Assembly: GCF_900110775.1 (NCBI RefSeq)
Contig: NZ_FOEP01000002.1
Span: forward strand, 186,001-250,000
Direction: 5' to 3'
DNA length: 64,000 nucleotides
From: Thalassovita taeanensis
GTDB lineage: Bacteria; Pseudomonadota; Alphaproteobacteria; Rhodobacterales; Rhodobacteraceae
The notes beneath the pieces were generated by a model that was not told the origin of the DNA, ran no database searches, and worked only from the letters and a program-made list of their open reading frames with translations. Positions 52,925 through 61,726 of this stretch are shown one piece after another (position 1 is the first letter of the stretch; every line of letters starts with the position of its first letter). The translations under genes were made by a program, and so were the position numbers.

Positions 52925-53971
52925 CTATTCCTTCATCTGCCAAAGCCAGGCGTCATCATCGCGCCGCCTGCGCGTCACCTCGCCAGTCTGATGCAAATGA
53001 TTGAGATGCGCCACCGCTTCGACAAGGGCCAAGCCATATGTGCCAAAGTCGATCGTGCGCTTGAACAGCGGCGGGAAACACTCCACCGCAGTGCGCGGCT
53101 CGACCAGATGGGCGCGCAAACGGCGCAACCCGCCATGATGATTGTCGATCAGTTGCCGCATTCGCACCGGCATCCCGGTGAACGGCAACTTATGCCCGCC
53201 CAGCACCAAATGGTCCGCACGCGCCATCGCCCCCAACCGGGTGCAGCTTTCCAGCCACTCGCCCAAAGGGTCAGCCTCCGGCTCGGTCGCATGAACCCCG
53301 ATGTTGGGGCTGATCGAGGGCAGGATCTGATCGCCTGCCAGCACCAGATGGTCATCGCGGCTCCACAGCGTCAGATGCTCGGGCGCGTGGCCATTGCCGA
53401 TATGCACATCCCAATCGCGCCCCGCTGCCCGAATCATATCGCCTTGCTGCACACGGGTATATCCCACCGGCAAAGCATACCCGATATCGGCAAAGTTGAA
53501 GGGGCGTTCAGACACGCGTTTGTCAAACACCTCGGGCGCCATGCCCGCACTGCGCCAAAAGGCCTTTGCTTGCGGCGAAACCTCGGTCTCGACATCCAGC
53601 AGCAACATCCGCGCCATCAAGAACGCCGTCCGCGTGGTGATCAACTCGGCGCCGAACCGCTCGATAAACCAGCCCACCATCCCCACGTGATCCGGGTGGT
53701 GATGCGTCAGGATCACGCGCGAAACCGGCTTGCCGCCCATTGGCCCTGCCAGCAGATCCTCCCACAGTGCGACCGTACGCTTGGAATACACCCCGGCGTC
53801 AACGATGGTCCAGCTATCGCCCTCGTCCAGCGCATAGATGTTCACATGATCCAGCGCCATCGGCAGCGGCATCCTGATCCACAAGACCCCCTCGGCCACC
53901 GGAATACACTGCCCGCCTTCAGGCGGTGTATCCCAAGGGTAGCGGATACCGCCGCCCACTGGCTTGCTCAC
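52925..53971 (-). CDS. MBL-fold metallo-hydrolase
   Basis: 348 residues. The zinc-binding motif THHHPDHVGM lies around residues 89-98, with later ligands in GNGHAPEHL and LAGDQIL. It lacks a signal peptide. The long C-terminal helical extension resembles the LACTB2/glyoxalase-II-like branch. Its first 4 nt overlap the acyl-CoA dehydrogenase stop, so it is translationally coupled and likely acts on a thioester or lactone from the same pathway; that is inference. Confidence 0.85.
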   Translation of the reverse strand: MSKPVGGGIRYPWDTPPEGGQCIPVAEGVLWIRMPLPMALDHVNIYALDEGDSWTIVDAGVYSKRTVALWEDLLAGPMGGKPVSRVILTHHHPDHVGMVGWFIERFGAELITTRTAFLMARMLLLDVETEVSPQAKAFWRSAGMAPEVFDKRVSERPFNFADIGYALPVGYTRVQQGDMIRAAGRDWDVHIGNGHAPEHLTLWSRDDHLVLAGDQILPSISPNIGVHATEPEADPLGEWLESCTRLGAMARADHLVLGGHKLPFTGMPVRMRQLIDNHHGGLRRLRAHLVEPRTAVECFPPLFKRTIDFGTYGLALVEAVAHLNHLHQTGEVTRRRRDDDAWLWQMKE

Positions 53972-55662
53972 GCCGACATCTCTTCGACGCTGAAGTCATA
54001 CAAATCATCAGCCCCAGCCATCGCATGGGTCAACAGTGCCTCATGCTCGGGCAACAGGCGCTGGACATAGAACCGCGCCAGCTTCGAACGTGCGCCCTTG
54101 CCGCCCTCGGCCATCGCAGCCTTCAGGTGGTAATGCCCACCCAACACCCGCGCAAAGGCCTTCAGGAATGGCACCGACCCGGCGAAACGTGTGTTCATGT
54201 CCTTTTGGGCCACCAACCATTCCAGCGCCTCCCGCAGTGTCTCGGCCGCCTGCCAGACCGGCTCGGCCAGCTTCGGCAGGGTCTCGCGCGCAGTCTCTGC
54301 ATGTGCCTCGATCTCGTCCAGCAAAACAAAAGCCGCCTCGCCGCCATCCATCATCTTACGCCCGACAAGGTCCATCGCCTGAATGCCATTGGTACCTTCG
54401 TAAATCGCGGTGATGCGCACATCGCGGCTGAACTGCGCCGCGCCGGTCTCCTCGATGAACCCCATGCCGCCATGCACCTGCACACCAATCTCGGCGACCT
54501 CGATCCCCACATCGGTCGAAAACGCCTTGGCGATCGGAGTCAGCAAGGCGCCGCGCGCGATCCATTCCGCGCTGCCCGTCGCGCTCGCCATATCCAGCGC
54601 GACCGCACAGCACATCACGGTCGACCGCGCCGCAAAGGTCTCTGCCTTCATCGTCAGCAGCATCCGCCGCACGTCGGCGTGGTTGATGATCGCCCCCATC
54701 TGGTTGCGCTCCTGCGCATAGGCCAGCGCGTGCTGATACGCCGCCTCGGCCACACCCACACCCTGCGCCCCCACGCCCAGACGGGCGTTGTTCATCATCG
54801 TGAACATCGCGGCCATGCCCTTGTGCGGCTCGCCTACCAGCCAGCCCTTGGCGCCATCGAACTGCATCACCGCCGTCGGGCTGCCGTGAATGCCCAGCTT
54901 GTGCTCCAGGCTGACAACATTCAGCGTGTTGGCCACGCCGGGGTTACCATCGGCATCTGGAAGATACTTCGGCACCATGAACAGGCTGATCCCCTTGGTC
55001 CCGGCCACCCCATCGGGCAGACGCGCCAACACCAGATGACAGACATTGCCGCCAAAATCGTGGTCGCCCCAAGTGATAAAGATCTTCTGGCCGGTCACGG
55101 CATAGCTGCCATCGCCATTCGGCTCGGCCTTGGATTTCAACGCGCCCACATCGCTGCCCGCCTGCGGCTCGGTCAGGTTCATCGTCCCGGTCCACTCGCC
55201 GCTGATCAGCTTGGGCAGGTACGTGTCCCTGATCTCGGCGCTAGCGTGATGCTCCAAGGCCTCAACCTGTCCCTGTGTCAAAAGCGTGCAAAGCCCCAGC
55301 GCCATATTGCTCGCCGCCATCATCTCGTTGAACGCCGTCGTCATCGTCAAAGGCAACCCCATGCCGCCATAGGCCTCCGGTGCCGACACCGCGACCCAAC
55401 CGCCCTCGGCCAATTCCTTGAACGCCTCGGCAAACCCCGGCGAGGTCCGCACCACACCGTTCTCCAACCGCGCCGGCGTCAGATCCCCCTCGCGCAGCGT
55501 CGGATAAATCACGTCCTCGCACAGCCGCCCGGCCCCCTCCAGAATGGCATCGGTCACATCCGACGTGGCCTCGGCGAACTTTTCGGTGGCCCGGACCTGA
55601 TCCAGATGCGACACATGGTCGAAAATAAAGCGGTAATCCTCTACGGGTGCACGATAGGGCAT
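53968..55662 (-). CDS. Long-type acyl-CoA dehydrogenase (DmdC/AidB-like group)
   Basis: 564 residues, longer than classical acyl-CoA dehydrogenases because of an extra C-terminal domain. FAD and substrate motifs are MNLTEPQAGSDVGALKSKA, ITWGDHDFG, LGIHGSPTAVMQFD, and the active-site region AIYEGTNGIQAMDLVGRK. The group includes DmdC, the 3-methylmercaptopropionyl-CoA dehydrogenase of DMSP breakdown in Roseobacters; other acyl-CoA substrates are equally possible. GGAGGAGAC precedes the ATG at 55662. Electrons should go to ETF and then the ETF-QO at 45514. Confidence 0.88.
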   Translation of the reverse strand: MPYRAPVEDYRFIFDHVSHLDQVRATEKFAEATSDVTDAILEGAGRLCEDVIYPTLREGDLTPARLENGVVRTSPGFAEAFKELAEGGWVAVSAPEAYGGMGLPLTMTTAFNEMMAASNMALGLCTLLTQGQVEALEHHASAEIRDTYLPKLISGEWTGTMNLTEPQAGSDVGALKSKAEPNGDGSYAVTGQKIFITWGDHDFGGNVCHLVLARLPDGVAGTKGISLFMVPKYLPDADGNPGVANTLNVVSLEHKLGIHGSPTAVMQFDGAKGWLVGEPHKGMAAMFTMMNNARLGVGAQGVGVAEAAYQHALAYAQERNQMGAIINHADVRRMLLTMKAETFAARSTVMCCAVALDMASATGSAEWIARGALLTPIAKAFSTDVGIEVAEIGVQVHGGMGFIEETGAAQFSRDVRITAIYEGTNGIQAMDLVGRKMMDGGEAAFVLLDEIEAHAETARETLPKLAEPVWQAAETLREALEWLVAQKDMNTRFAGSVPFLKAFARVLGGHYHLKAAMAEGGKGARSKLARFYVQRLLPEHEALLTHAMAGADDLYDFSVEEMSA

Positions 55663-55782
55663 GACTGTCTCCTCCTGACGAACGGCTTGGAAATAATTTC
55701 TGCCGCTTGTATGCAAATATCCTTGAGGTGCAATGTAAAGAAGCGCACGCCCCCTTCAATCAAAACGCGGCGTCATAGGGTC

Positions 55783-56733
55783 ATGAACAATATTCAAACC
55801 GAACACTTATCGCCTGACGCCTCCGGGCTGTCCCGCGCCGCGGAATTGCTTTCCGCAGGCGGGCTTGTCGCCTTCCCGACCGAAACGGTTTACGGCCTCG
55901 GCGCCGATGCCCGCAACGATCTGGCCGTCGCCCGCATATTCGAGGCCAAAGGCCGCCCGCGCTTCAACCCGCTGATCGTGCATGTCGCCTCGGCCAGCGC
56001 CGCACAGCGCTATGTCACCTGGTCGGATACCGCCGAAAAACTGGCCCGCGCCTTCTGGCCCGGCCCCCTCACGCTGGTACTGCCACTGAAACCCGGCACC
56101 GGCCTGTCGCCGCTGGTCACGGCCGAACTGCCAACCCTTGCCATTCGCGTCCCGGCCCACCCGCTGGCGCACCAATTGCTCAGCACCTTCGATGGCCCCG
56201 TCGCCGCGCCCTCGGCCAACCCGTCAGGCAAGATCAGCCCCACCACCGCCGCCCATGTCACCGAAGGGCTCTCAGGCCGGATCGAGGCGATCTTGGATGG
56301 CGGCCCCTGCCCCGTCGGCGTCGAATCCACCATTCTCGGCCTGTCCGGCACGCCCACCCTGCTGCGCCCCGGCGGCATCCCCGCCGAAGCGATCGAACAG
56401 ATCCTCGGCGCGCCGCTGGCGCATCACACAACCGCCGATCCGCTGACCGCCCCCGGCCAGATGCTGTCACATTACGCCCCCGGCGCCCGCGTCCGCCTGA
56501 ATGCCACCAGCACCACCGCCGACGAACTCCTGCTCGGCTTCGGCCCGGTGGACTGCGCCCTCAACCTGTCGCCAACCGGCTCCCTGACCGAAGCTGCGGC
56601 AAACCTCTTCCACCACCTGCACGCGCTGGATGCAAAACAGCCCAAGGGCATCGCCGTCTCGCCGATTCCGGACACCGGCCTTGGCCGCGCCATCAACGAC
56701 CGCCTCCGCCGTGCCGCCGCGCCGCGCGACTGA
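55783..56733 (+). CDS. tsaC: L-threonylcarbamoyladenylate synthase (Sua5/TsaC)
   Basis: 316 residues with an N-terminal YrdC domain (VAFPTETVYGLGADARND, KGRPRFNPLIVHV, SANPSGKISPTT) and a C-terminal Sua5 domain (GQMLSHYAPGARVRL onward). It makes the threonylcarbamoyl-AMP used to form t6A37 in tRNA. The start at 55783 is the first ATG after the acyl-CoA dehydrogenase promoter region; the frame is open far upstream but that part is antisense to the dehydrogenase. A repeat unit follows. Confidence 0.93.
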   Translation: MNNIQTEHLSPDASGLSRAAELLSAGGLVAFPTETVYGLGADARNDLAVARIFEAKGRPRFNPLIVHVASASAAQRYVTWSDTAEKLARAFWPGPLTLVLPLKPGTGLSPLVTAELPTLAIRVPAHPLAHQLLSTFDGPVAAPSANPSGKISPTTAAHVTEGLSGRIEAILDGGPCPVGVESTILGLSGTPTLLRPGGIPAEAIEQILGAPLAHHTTADPLTAPGQMLSHYAPGARVRLNATSTTADELLLGFGPVDCALNLSPTGSLTEAAANLFHHLHALDAKQPKGIAVSPIPDTGLGRAINDRLRRAAAPRD

Positions 56734-56754
56734 TATCATGCGCCTGACTGTGGT

Positions 56755-56775
56755 TTCTTTCTGACAAAAATACTC
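56755..56775 (+). repeat. Single 21-nt repeat unit, locus G
   Basis: TTCTTTCTGA-CAA-AAATACTC, 21 nt after tsaC and 15 nt before the convergent end of yqgE. Confidence 0.85.
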
Positions 56776-56790
56776 ACTGCACCGCCGGTG

Positions 56791-57345
56791 TCAGGCGTGA
56801 CCGGCCTCGGGCGACAGCATCAACGCCTCAACCCCAAGACTGCGCAACGCCGCCTGCCACTTGTCGCGATCCGCCGTGGCGAACACCAACTCGGCGCTCG
56901 CGTCACAGGTCAGCCAGCCGTTCTGCGCAATCTCGGCCTCAAGCTGCCCCGGTCCCCACCCGGCATAGCCAAGCCCCAGAATCGCCTGCTCCGGGCCTTT
57001 GCCCTCCGCCAGTTCCTCCAGCACATCCAGCGTCGCCGTCAGGCCAAAGCCGCCCTCGACCCGCAGCGTATTCAGAAACGAGACATAATCCAGAGAGTGC
57101 AGCACAAAGCCCCGCCCGGTCTCGACCGGCCCGCCGATATGAACGCCAATCTCCCGCGTCTTCGGCCCGGCTTCGATCGACAGCTGCTCCAACATATCCT
57201 TCAGGCTCAGCTCGCCCGTGGGCTTGTTGATGATCAACCCCATCGCGCCCTCATCGGAATGGGCACAAATCAGCACCACCGCTTTTTCAAACCGGGGGTC
57301 GCCCATCGCGGGCATGGCAATCAACAGCTTTCCGGTCAGATCCAT
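56791..57345 (-). CDS. yqgE: YqgE/AlgH family protein (UPF0301)
   Basis: 184 residues. [41 protein letters not shown] is the full family start, and [17 protein letters not shown] and [14 protein letters not shown] are conserved later blocks. The family has a known fold but an uncertain role, with suggested links to envelope or transcription control. It is divergent from the DsbD-N-like gene, 164 nt apart. Confidence 0.93.
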   Translation of the reverse strand: MDLTGKLLIAMPAMGDPRFEKAVVLICAHSDEGAMGLIINKPTGELSLKDMLEQLSIEAGPKTREIGVHIGGPVETGRGFVLHSLDYVSFLNTLRVEGGFGLTATLDVLEELAEGKGPEQAILGLGYAGWGPGQLEAEIAQNGWLTCDASAELVFATADRDKWQAALRSLGVEALMLSPEAGHA

Positions 57346-57509
57346 TCTGGCAGTCCAATCCTGTCCAATCCTGTGGCTTCCCTACAAATAGGCATCCCTG
57401 CCCCGCCGGTCCAGCACCGCGCCTGAAAAACGTGCCCCCAAGCCCACACACGCGCGCCTCGCCCGAAAGTGAGTTGGCTTTGCACGCGTTTTGCCGCATC
57501 TCAGAGTAC

Positions 57510-58322
57510 ATGATCAAACGCACGCTCCTGTCCCTTCTGGCAAGCTTCGCCTTTGCCGCGCCTGCCGCCGCCACCAACCCCTATGCCGAAATGGTCCGGC
57601 TCGAGGTCCTGCCGGGCTGGCATCAAGCCAACGGCACGCATATCGCGGCGCTCAGGATCACACTGGCGCCGGGCTGGAAAACCTATTGGCGTGCGCCGGG
57701 GGACGCGGGCATTCCGCCCTCGATCCGCTGGGCCGGATCGCGCAACCTGACCAACGCCACGCCGCAATGGCCAACACCAGTGGTGTTCTCGCAAAACGGC
57801 ATGCGCTCGGTCGGGTATAAGCACGAACTGATCCTGCCGCTGGTCCTGACCCCGCAAAACGTCGGCAAACCGATCACCCTGAAAGGCCAGCTTCAGATCG
57901 GCATCTGCAACGACATCTGCGTGCCTGCGGACCTCAGCTTTGATCTGTCGCTGCCACAGGGCGCCACCCGCCCCGATCCTGCCATTGCCTCGGCGCTGGC
58001 CAGCCAACCCTTTTCGGGCGACAAGGCCGGGCTAAGCGCGGTCCACTGCGCCGTCTCTCCCACCGCTGACGGGCTTTTGCTCAGCGCCGACATCACCCTG
58101 CCCTCTGCCGGAGCCGAGGAATACGCCGTGGTTGAAACCGCCGACCCACAGGTCTGGGTGGCCGAGGCCGAAACCAGCCGCACCGGCAACCGCCTGCATG
58201 TGGAAACCCAACTGATGCATGTCGAAGGCGGCGCCTTCGCGCTCGACCGCTCCGGCATCCGCATCACCGTGCTTGGCACCCGGCACGCGGTCGATATTCA
58301 GGGCTGCCCAGCGGCGCCCTGA
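57510..58322 (+). CDS. Exported DsbD-N/ScsB-N-like thiol protein
   Basis: 270 residues: signal peptide (MIKRTLLSLLASFAFAAPAAA), then WHQANGTHIAALRITLAPGWKTYWRAPGDAGIPP and QIGICNDICVPADLSFDLSLP, whose Cys-x3-Cys matches the N-terminal thiol domain of DsbD/ScsB. The membrane and C-terminal thioredoxin domains of full DsbD are missing, so it needs a partner reductant. It is expected to pass electrons in the periplasm. The ATG at 57510 gives the signal peptide directly. Its last 25 nt overlap the convergent RND gene. Confidence 0.8.
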   Translation: MIKRTLLSLLASFAFAAPAAATNPYAEMVRLEVLPGWHQANGTHIAALRITLAPGWKTYWRAPGDAGIPPSIRWAGSRNLTNATPQWPTPVVFSQNGMRSVGYKHELILPLVLTPQNVGKPITLKGQLQIGICNDICVPADLSFDLSLPQGATRPDPAIASALASQPFSGDKAGLSAVHCAVSPTADGLLLSADITLPSAGAEEYAVVETADPQVWVAEAETSRTGNRLHVETQLMHVEGGAFALDRSGIRITVLGTRHAVDIQGCPAAP

Positions 58323-61300
58323 TCCGGGCCCTGCGCCGCCCGCCGCCAGCGCAGCCCATAGGTCACCGCCGACACCGCGAACAGCACCAGCACCCACAGC
58401 GCCGCACCGGCCAGAAACAGCCCCAGCGCCACCGCCATCGGTGCCGATCCCGCCGCTTCCGGCAGCAACGCGGCCAGCGGCGGATACACCGCACCCTGCC
58501 ACACCGCCCAGCCCAGCGTCAGCGCCAACCAAGCCACAACACCCGCGGCGCCAATCGCCACCGGCACCCGCAGCCCCGGCACCCGGATCGCCCGCCGCAA
58601 CGCCACCACCTGCCGCATCACATCCTGCTGGATCGCCATCAAGGCTGGCACCACAAGCAGCACCAGAACCATCCCGAACCCCAGCCCGTACACCAGCGTG
58701 ATCACCGTCGGCCGCAAGAACTGCGCCTGCTGCGAGGTTTCATACAACAGCGGCGCCAGCCCCAGAACCGTGGTCAGCGTCGTCAGCAACACCGGGCGCA
58801 GCCGGTCCGCCGTCCCGTCGATGATCGACGGCACCAACCCGCGTTCCTCGGCATATTCGTCAATCGTCGACACCAAAACGATGGAATCGTTGATGATGAT
58901 CCCCGTCATCCCCAACAGCCCGACCACACTGAACATCGACAACGGCACATCCCACAGCGCATGACCCCAGATCGTTCCGACCAATCCGAACGGAATAATC
59001 GCCATCACCACCAAGGGCCGGGTCCAACTGGAAAACACCCAGGCCAACACCAGATAAATCCCCGCCAGACACAGGGTCAGACCGGTGCGCGCCTCGGACA
59101 GGAAATCGCTTTCCTGCTCTGCCAGGCCCGACATCCGCCACTCCACCTGCTTTTCGCTGGCAATGCGCGGCAGGATTTCGCTTTCCAGCGCCGCGCTGAT
59201 CTCGGCTGCGCGGGCCGGATCATCTTCGGAAATGTCGCCCGTGACCGAAATCACCCGCAGCCCGTTTTCCCGCCGCACCGTCGAAAACCCGGCGCGCGTC
59301 GTGACGCTGACAATATCCGCCAGCGGCACATATTCCCCCGCAGGCGAGCGCAGCTGCATCCGCTCCAGAAAATCTGCAGTCAGCTCATTCTCCGGCAGCT
59401 CCACCTGGATCGAGGCACTGCGCGGCCCCTCGGGATAGGTCGCCGCCTCCAACCCGTTCAGCCGGTGCCGCAACACCCGACCCAACCCGTCGATGGTGAA
59501 CCCCAGCGCCTGCCCCTGCGGCGTCAGCTCAAGGATCAGCTCCTGCTTGTCATAGGCCAGATTATCCTCAACCGCCGACACCTCGGGGAACCGCGCCAGC
59601 GCCTGTTTCAGCGCCTCGCTGGCCTGTTTCAGCGTATCCGCCGACGCGCCATAGAACTGCACATCCAACGCCTCGCCGCCCGGCCCCGACCGCCAGCCGC
59701 GAAAACTCAGCGTTTCGGTCATCGGATGCTGGCGCAACGCCTCCTGCAAATCCGCGACAAAGGCAAAACTGGAATAGGGCCGCAGATCCGCGTCGATCAG
59801 TTCGATGGCAATCCCGCCCAGCAAATCCTCGTCCTTGCTGTCCGCACCGGGCAAAGGTCGCCCCGAATTGCCGCCAATTTCGGCCACCACGTAGTCAATC
59901 GGATTGCGACCATAGCGCGCCTCGTACTGGCGCCCCAACTCTTCGGTCGCGCGCTGCATTTCGCGCATCATCTCCAACGACTCCGACCGCGTCGCGCCTT
60001 CAAGCATGGCGAAATTTCCGGTCACGCTGCCGCGCTCGGGCGAGTTGAAGAACCGCCACGGCACATCCCCGCGCGCGAACAGCGCAAGCTGGCTGGCCAG
60101 GATCAGAATAACCCCCGCCAGCACCGGATACCGCGCCCAGACCACCCCGGCCATCATCGGCCGAAACAGCGCCGTGCGCGCCCGGACAAACCCACGGTTC
60201 ACCATCCGGCTGGGCCAGTCATACCAATGTTCTTTGGCCGAATGCGTCAGCGCATGCGACATGTGGTTCGGCAGGATCAGAAAACACTCCACCAACGAGG
60301 CCGCCAAGACCACAATCACCGTGAACGGAATATCGGCGATCATATCGCCAAACCGCCCGCCAATCGCGGTCAGCCCGAAAAATGCGATGACGGTGGTCAA
60401 CGTGGCCGAAAACACCGGCAGCGCCATCTTGCGCGCGGCATTTTCCGCCGCCTGAACCGGCCCCTCGCCCAGCTTGCGCAGGCGCGCGTCCGCGTGCTCG
60501 CCGACCACAATGGCATCGTCCACCACAATGCCCAGCGTGATGATCAGCGCAAACAGGCTGATCATGTTGATCGTCAACCCCGCCATATACATCAGCGCAA
60601 TCGCCGACAGCATCGACACCGGAATGCCCGCCGCAACCCAGAACGCGATCCGCGCGTTCAGGAACAAGAACAGCAGCGCCACCACCAACAGCAGCCCCAT
60701 CGCACCATTGTCGATCAGAATGTTCAAACGCCCGCTGATCGCCTCGGCGCGGGTGCGGATCAGATCAACTTGCACCCCCTGCGGCAAGGTCGCCTGCAAG
60801 GCGTCCGCCACATCCTCGACCTGCCGCTGGATCTTGATCGCGTCACCCGCCGCAGACCGATCAATCCGCACGGAAATCGCCGGGTTGTCGCCCACGAAAT
60901 AGCTGCGCTGACGGTCCGATTCCAGCCGCAACACCCGCGCCACATCGCCCACCGTCAGGCTTGACCCATCGTCGTTCGAGCGCAAAACGATCCGCTCGAT
61001 TTGCTCGGGCGAGCGTTTTTCCACCCCGGTCCGCACCCGCGCATTGGCCCCGGTCACATCGCCCGCCGGATCGGTATCCACCTCTTCGGCAATGGCCTCG
61101 GCGATCTGCTGCATCGTCACATCATGTGCAATCAGGTTGACCGAGGGCACCTCGACCACCGTTTCCGGCCCCGCCACCCCCCGGATCGTGGCCCGCGTCA
61201 CCCCTGCCGCAAACAGCCGGACAACGAATTCATCGGCAAACCGGCCAAGCTGCGGTGGTGCCACCGGGCCGGTGATCACCACATCCGTCACCCGGTCGCG

Positions 61301-61723
61301 CCACGCCCCACGGGTTATGCGCGGTTCTTCGGCCTCCTCGGGCAGGGTCGTCACCGTGTCCACCGCCGCCTGCACCTCGTCGGCGGCGCGGCCCATGTCC
61401 CATTCCGGCTCGAAACTCAGCGTGATTGTCGCCCGCCCCTCGCGGCTGGAGCTTTCGCTGCTTTCCACGCCCTCGACGACCAACAGACCGGGTTCCAGCA
61501 CCTGCACGATGGCCGCATCCACGTCCTCGGCCCCGGCGCCCTTCCACACGACCGAGACCGTGACATCATCCACCACCACATCGGGAAAGAACTGCGCCCG
61601 CATCCGCGGCACCGCGGTCAGCCCCGCGATCATCAAAATGACCAGCAACAGGTTCGCCGCCGTCTTGTGGCGCGTGAAATACGACAGTATCCCGCCCGCA
61701 GCCTCCGGGATCGCGCGCACCAT
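58298..61723 (-). CDS. RND efflux transporter permease
   Basis: 1141 residues of the AcrB/MexF class: membrane helix 1 at about residues 18-38, a large periplasmic part, helices 2-6 around 335-480 with the proton-relay VDDAIVVGEHADA in helix 4, another periplasmic part, and the C-terminal helix set with SIVLVSTIDEYA. It exports toxic compounds by proton antiport together with the adaptor encoded just upstream and an outer-membrane channel not seen here. The ATG lies 3 nt after the adaptor stop. Substrates cannot be read. Confidence 0.93.
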   Translation of the reverse strand: MVRAIPEAAGGILSYFTRHKTAANLLLVILMIAGLTAVPRMRAQFFPDVVVDDVTVSVVWKGAGAEDVDAAIVQVLEPGLLVVEGVESSESSSREGRATITLSFEPEWDMGRAADEVQAAVDTVTTLPEEAEEPRITRGAWRDRVTDVVITGPVAPPQLGRFADEFVVRLFAAGVTRATIRGVAGPETVVEVPSVNLIAHDVTMQQIAEAIAEEVDTDPAGDVTGANARVRTGVEKRSPEQIERIVLRSNDDGSSLTVGDVARVLRLESDRQRSYFVGDNPAISVRIDRSAAGDAIKIQRQVEDVADALQATLPQGVQVDLIRTRAEAISGRLNILIDNGAMGLLLVVALLFLFLNARIAFWVAAGIPVSMLSAIALMYMAGLTINMISLFALIITLGIVVDDAIVVGEHADARLRKLGEGPVQAAENAARKMALPVFSATLTTVIAFFGLTAIGGRFGDMIADIPFTVIVVLAASLVECFLILPNHMSHALTHSAKEHWYDWPSRMVNRGFVRARTALFRPMMAGVVWARYPVLAGVILILASQLALFARGDVPWRFFNSPERGSVTGNFAMLEGATRSESLEMMREMQRATEELGRQYEARYGRNPIDYVVAEIGGNSGRPLPGADSKDEDLLGGIAIELIDADLRPYSSFAFVADLQEALRQHPMTETLSFRGWRSGPGGEALDVQFYGASADTLKQASEALKQALARFPEVSAVEDNLAYDKQELILELTPQGQALGFTIDGLGRVLRHRLNGLEAATYPEGPRSASIQVELPENELTADFLERMQLRSPAGEYVPLADIVSVTTRAGFSTVRRENGLRVISVTGDISEDDPARAAEISAALESEILPRIASEKQVEWRMSGLAEQESDFLSEARTGLTLCLAGIYLVLAWVFSSWTRPLVVMAIIPFGLVGTIWGHALWDVPLSMFSVVGLLGMTGIIINDSIVLVSTIDEYAEERGLVPSIIDGTADRLRPVLLTTLTTVLGLAPLLYETSQQAQFLRPTVITLVYGLGFGMVLVLLVVPALMAIQQDVMRQVVALRRAIRVPGLRVPVAIGAAGVVAWLALTLGWAVWQGAVYPPLAALLPEAAGSAPMAVALGLFLAGAALWVLVLFAVSAVTYGLRWRRAAQGPDQGAAGQP

Positions 61724-61726
61724 GCC

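Noticed and set aside
53926-55782. Long plus-strand extension upstream of tsaC
   Set aside because: It is antisense to the acyl-CoA dehydrogenase and its translation has no motif. TsaC homology begins at the ATG at 55783.
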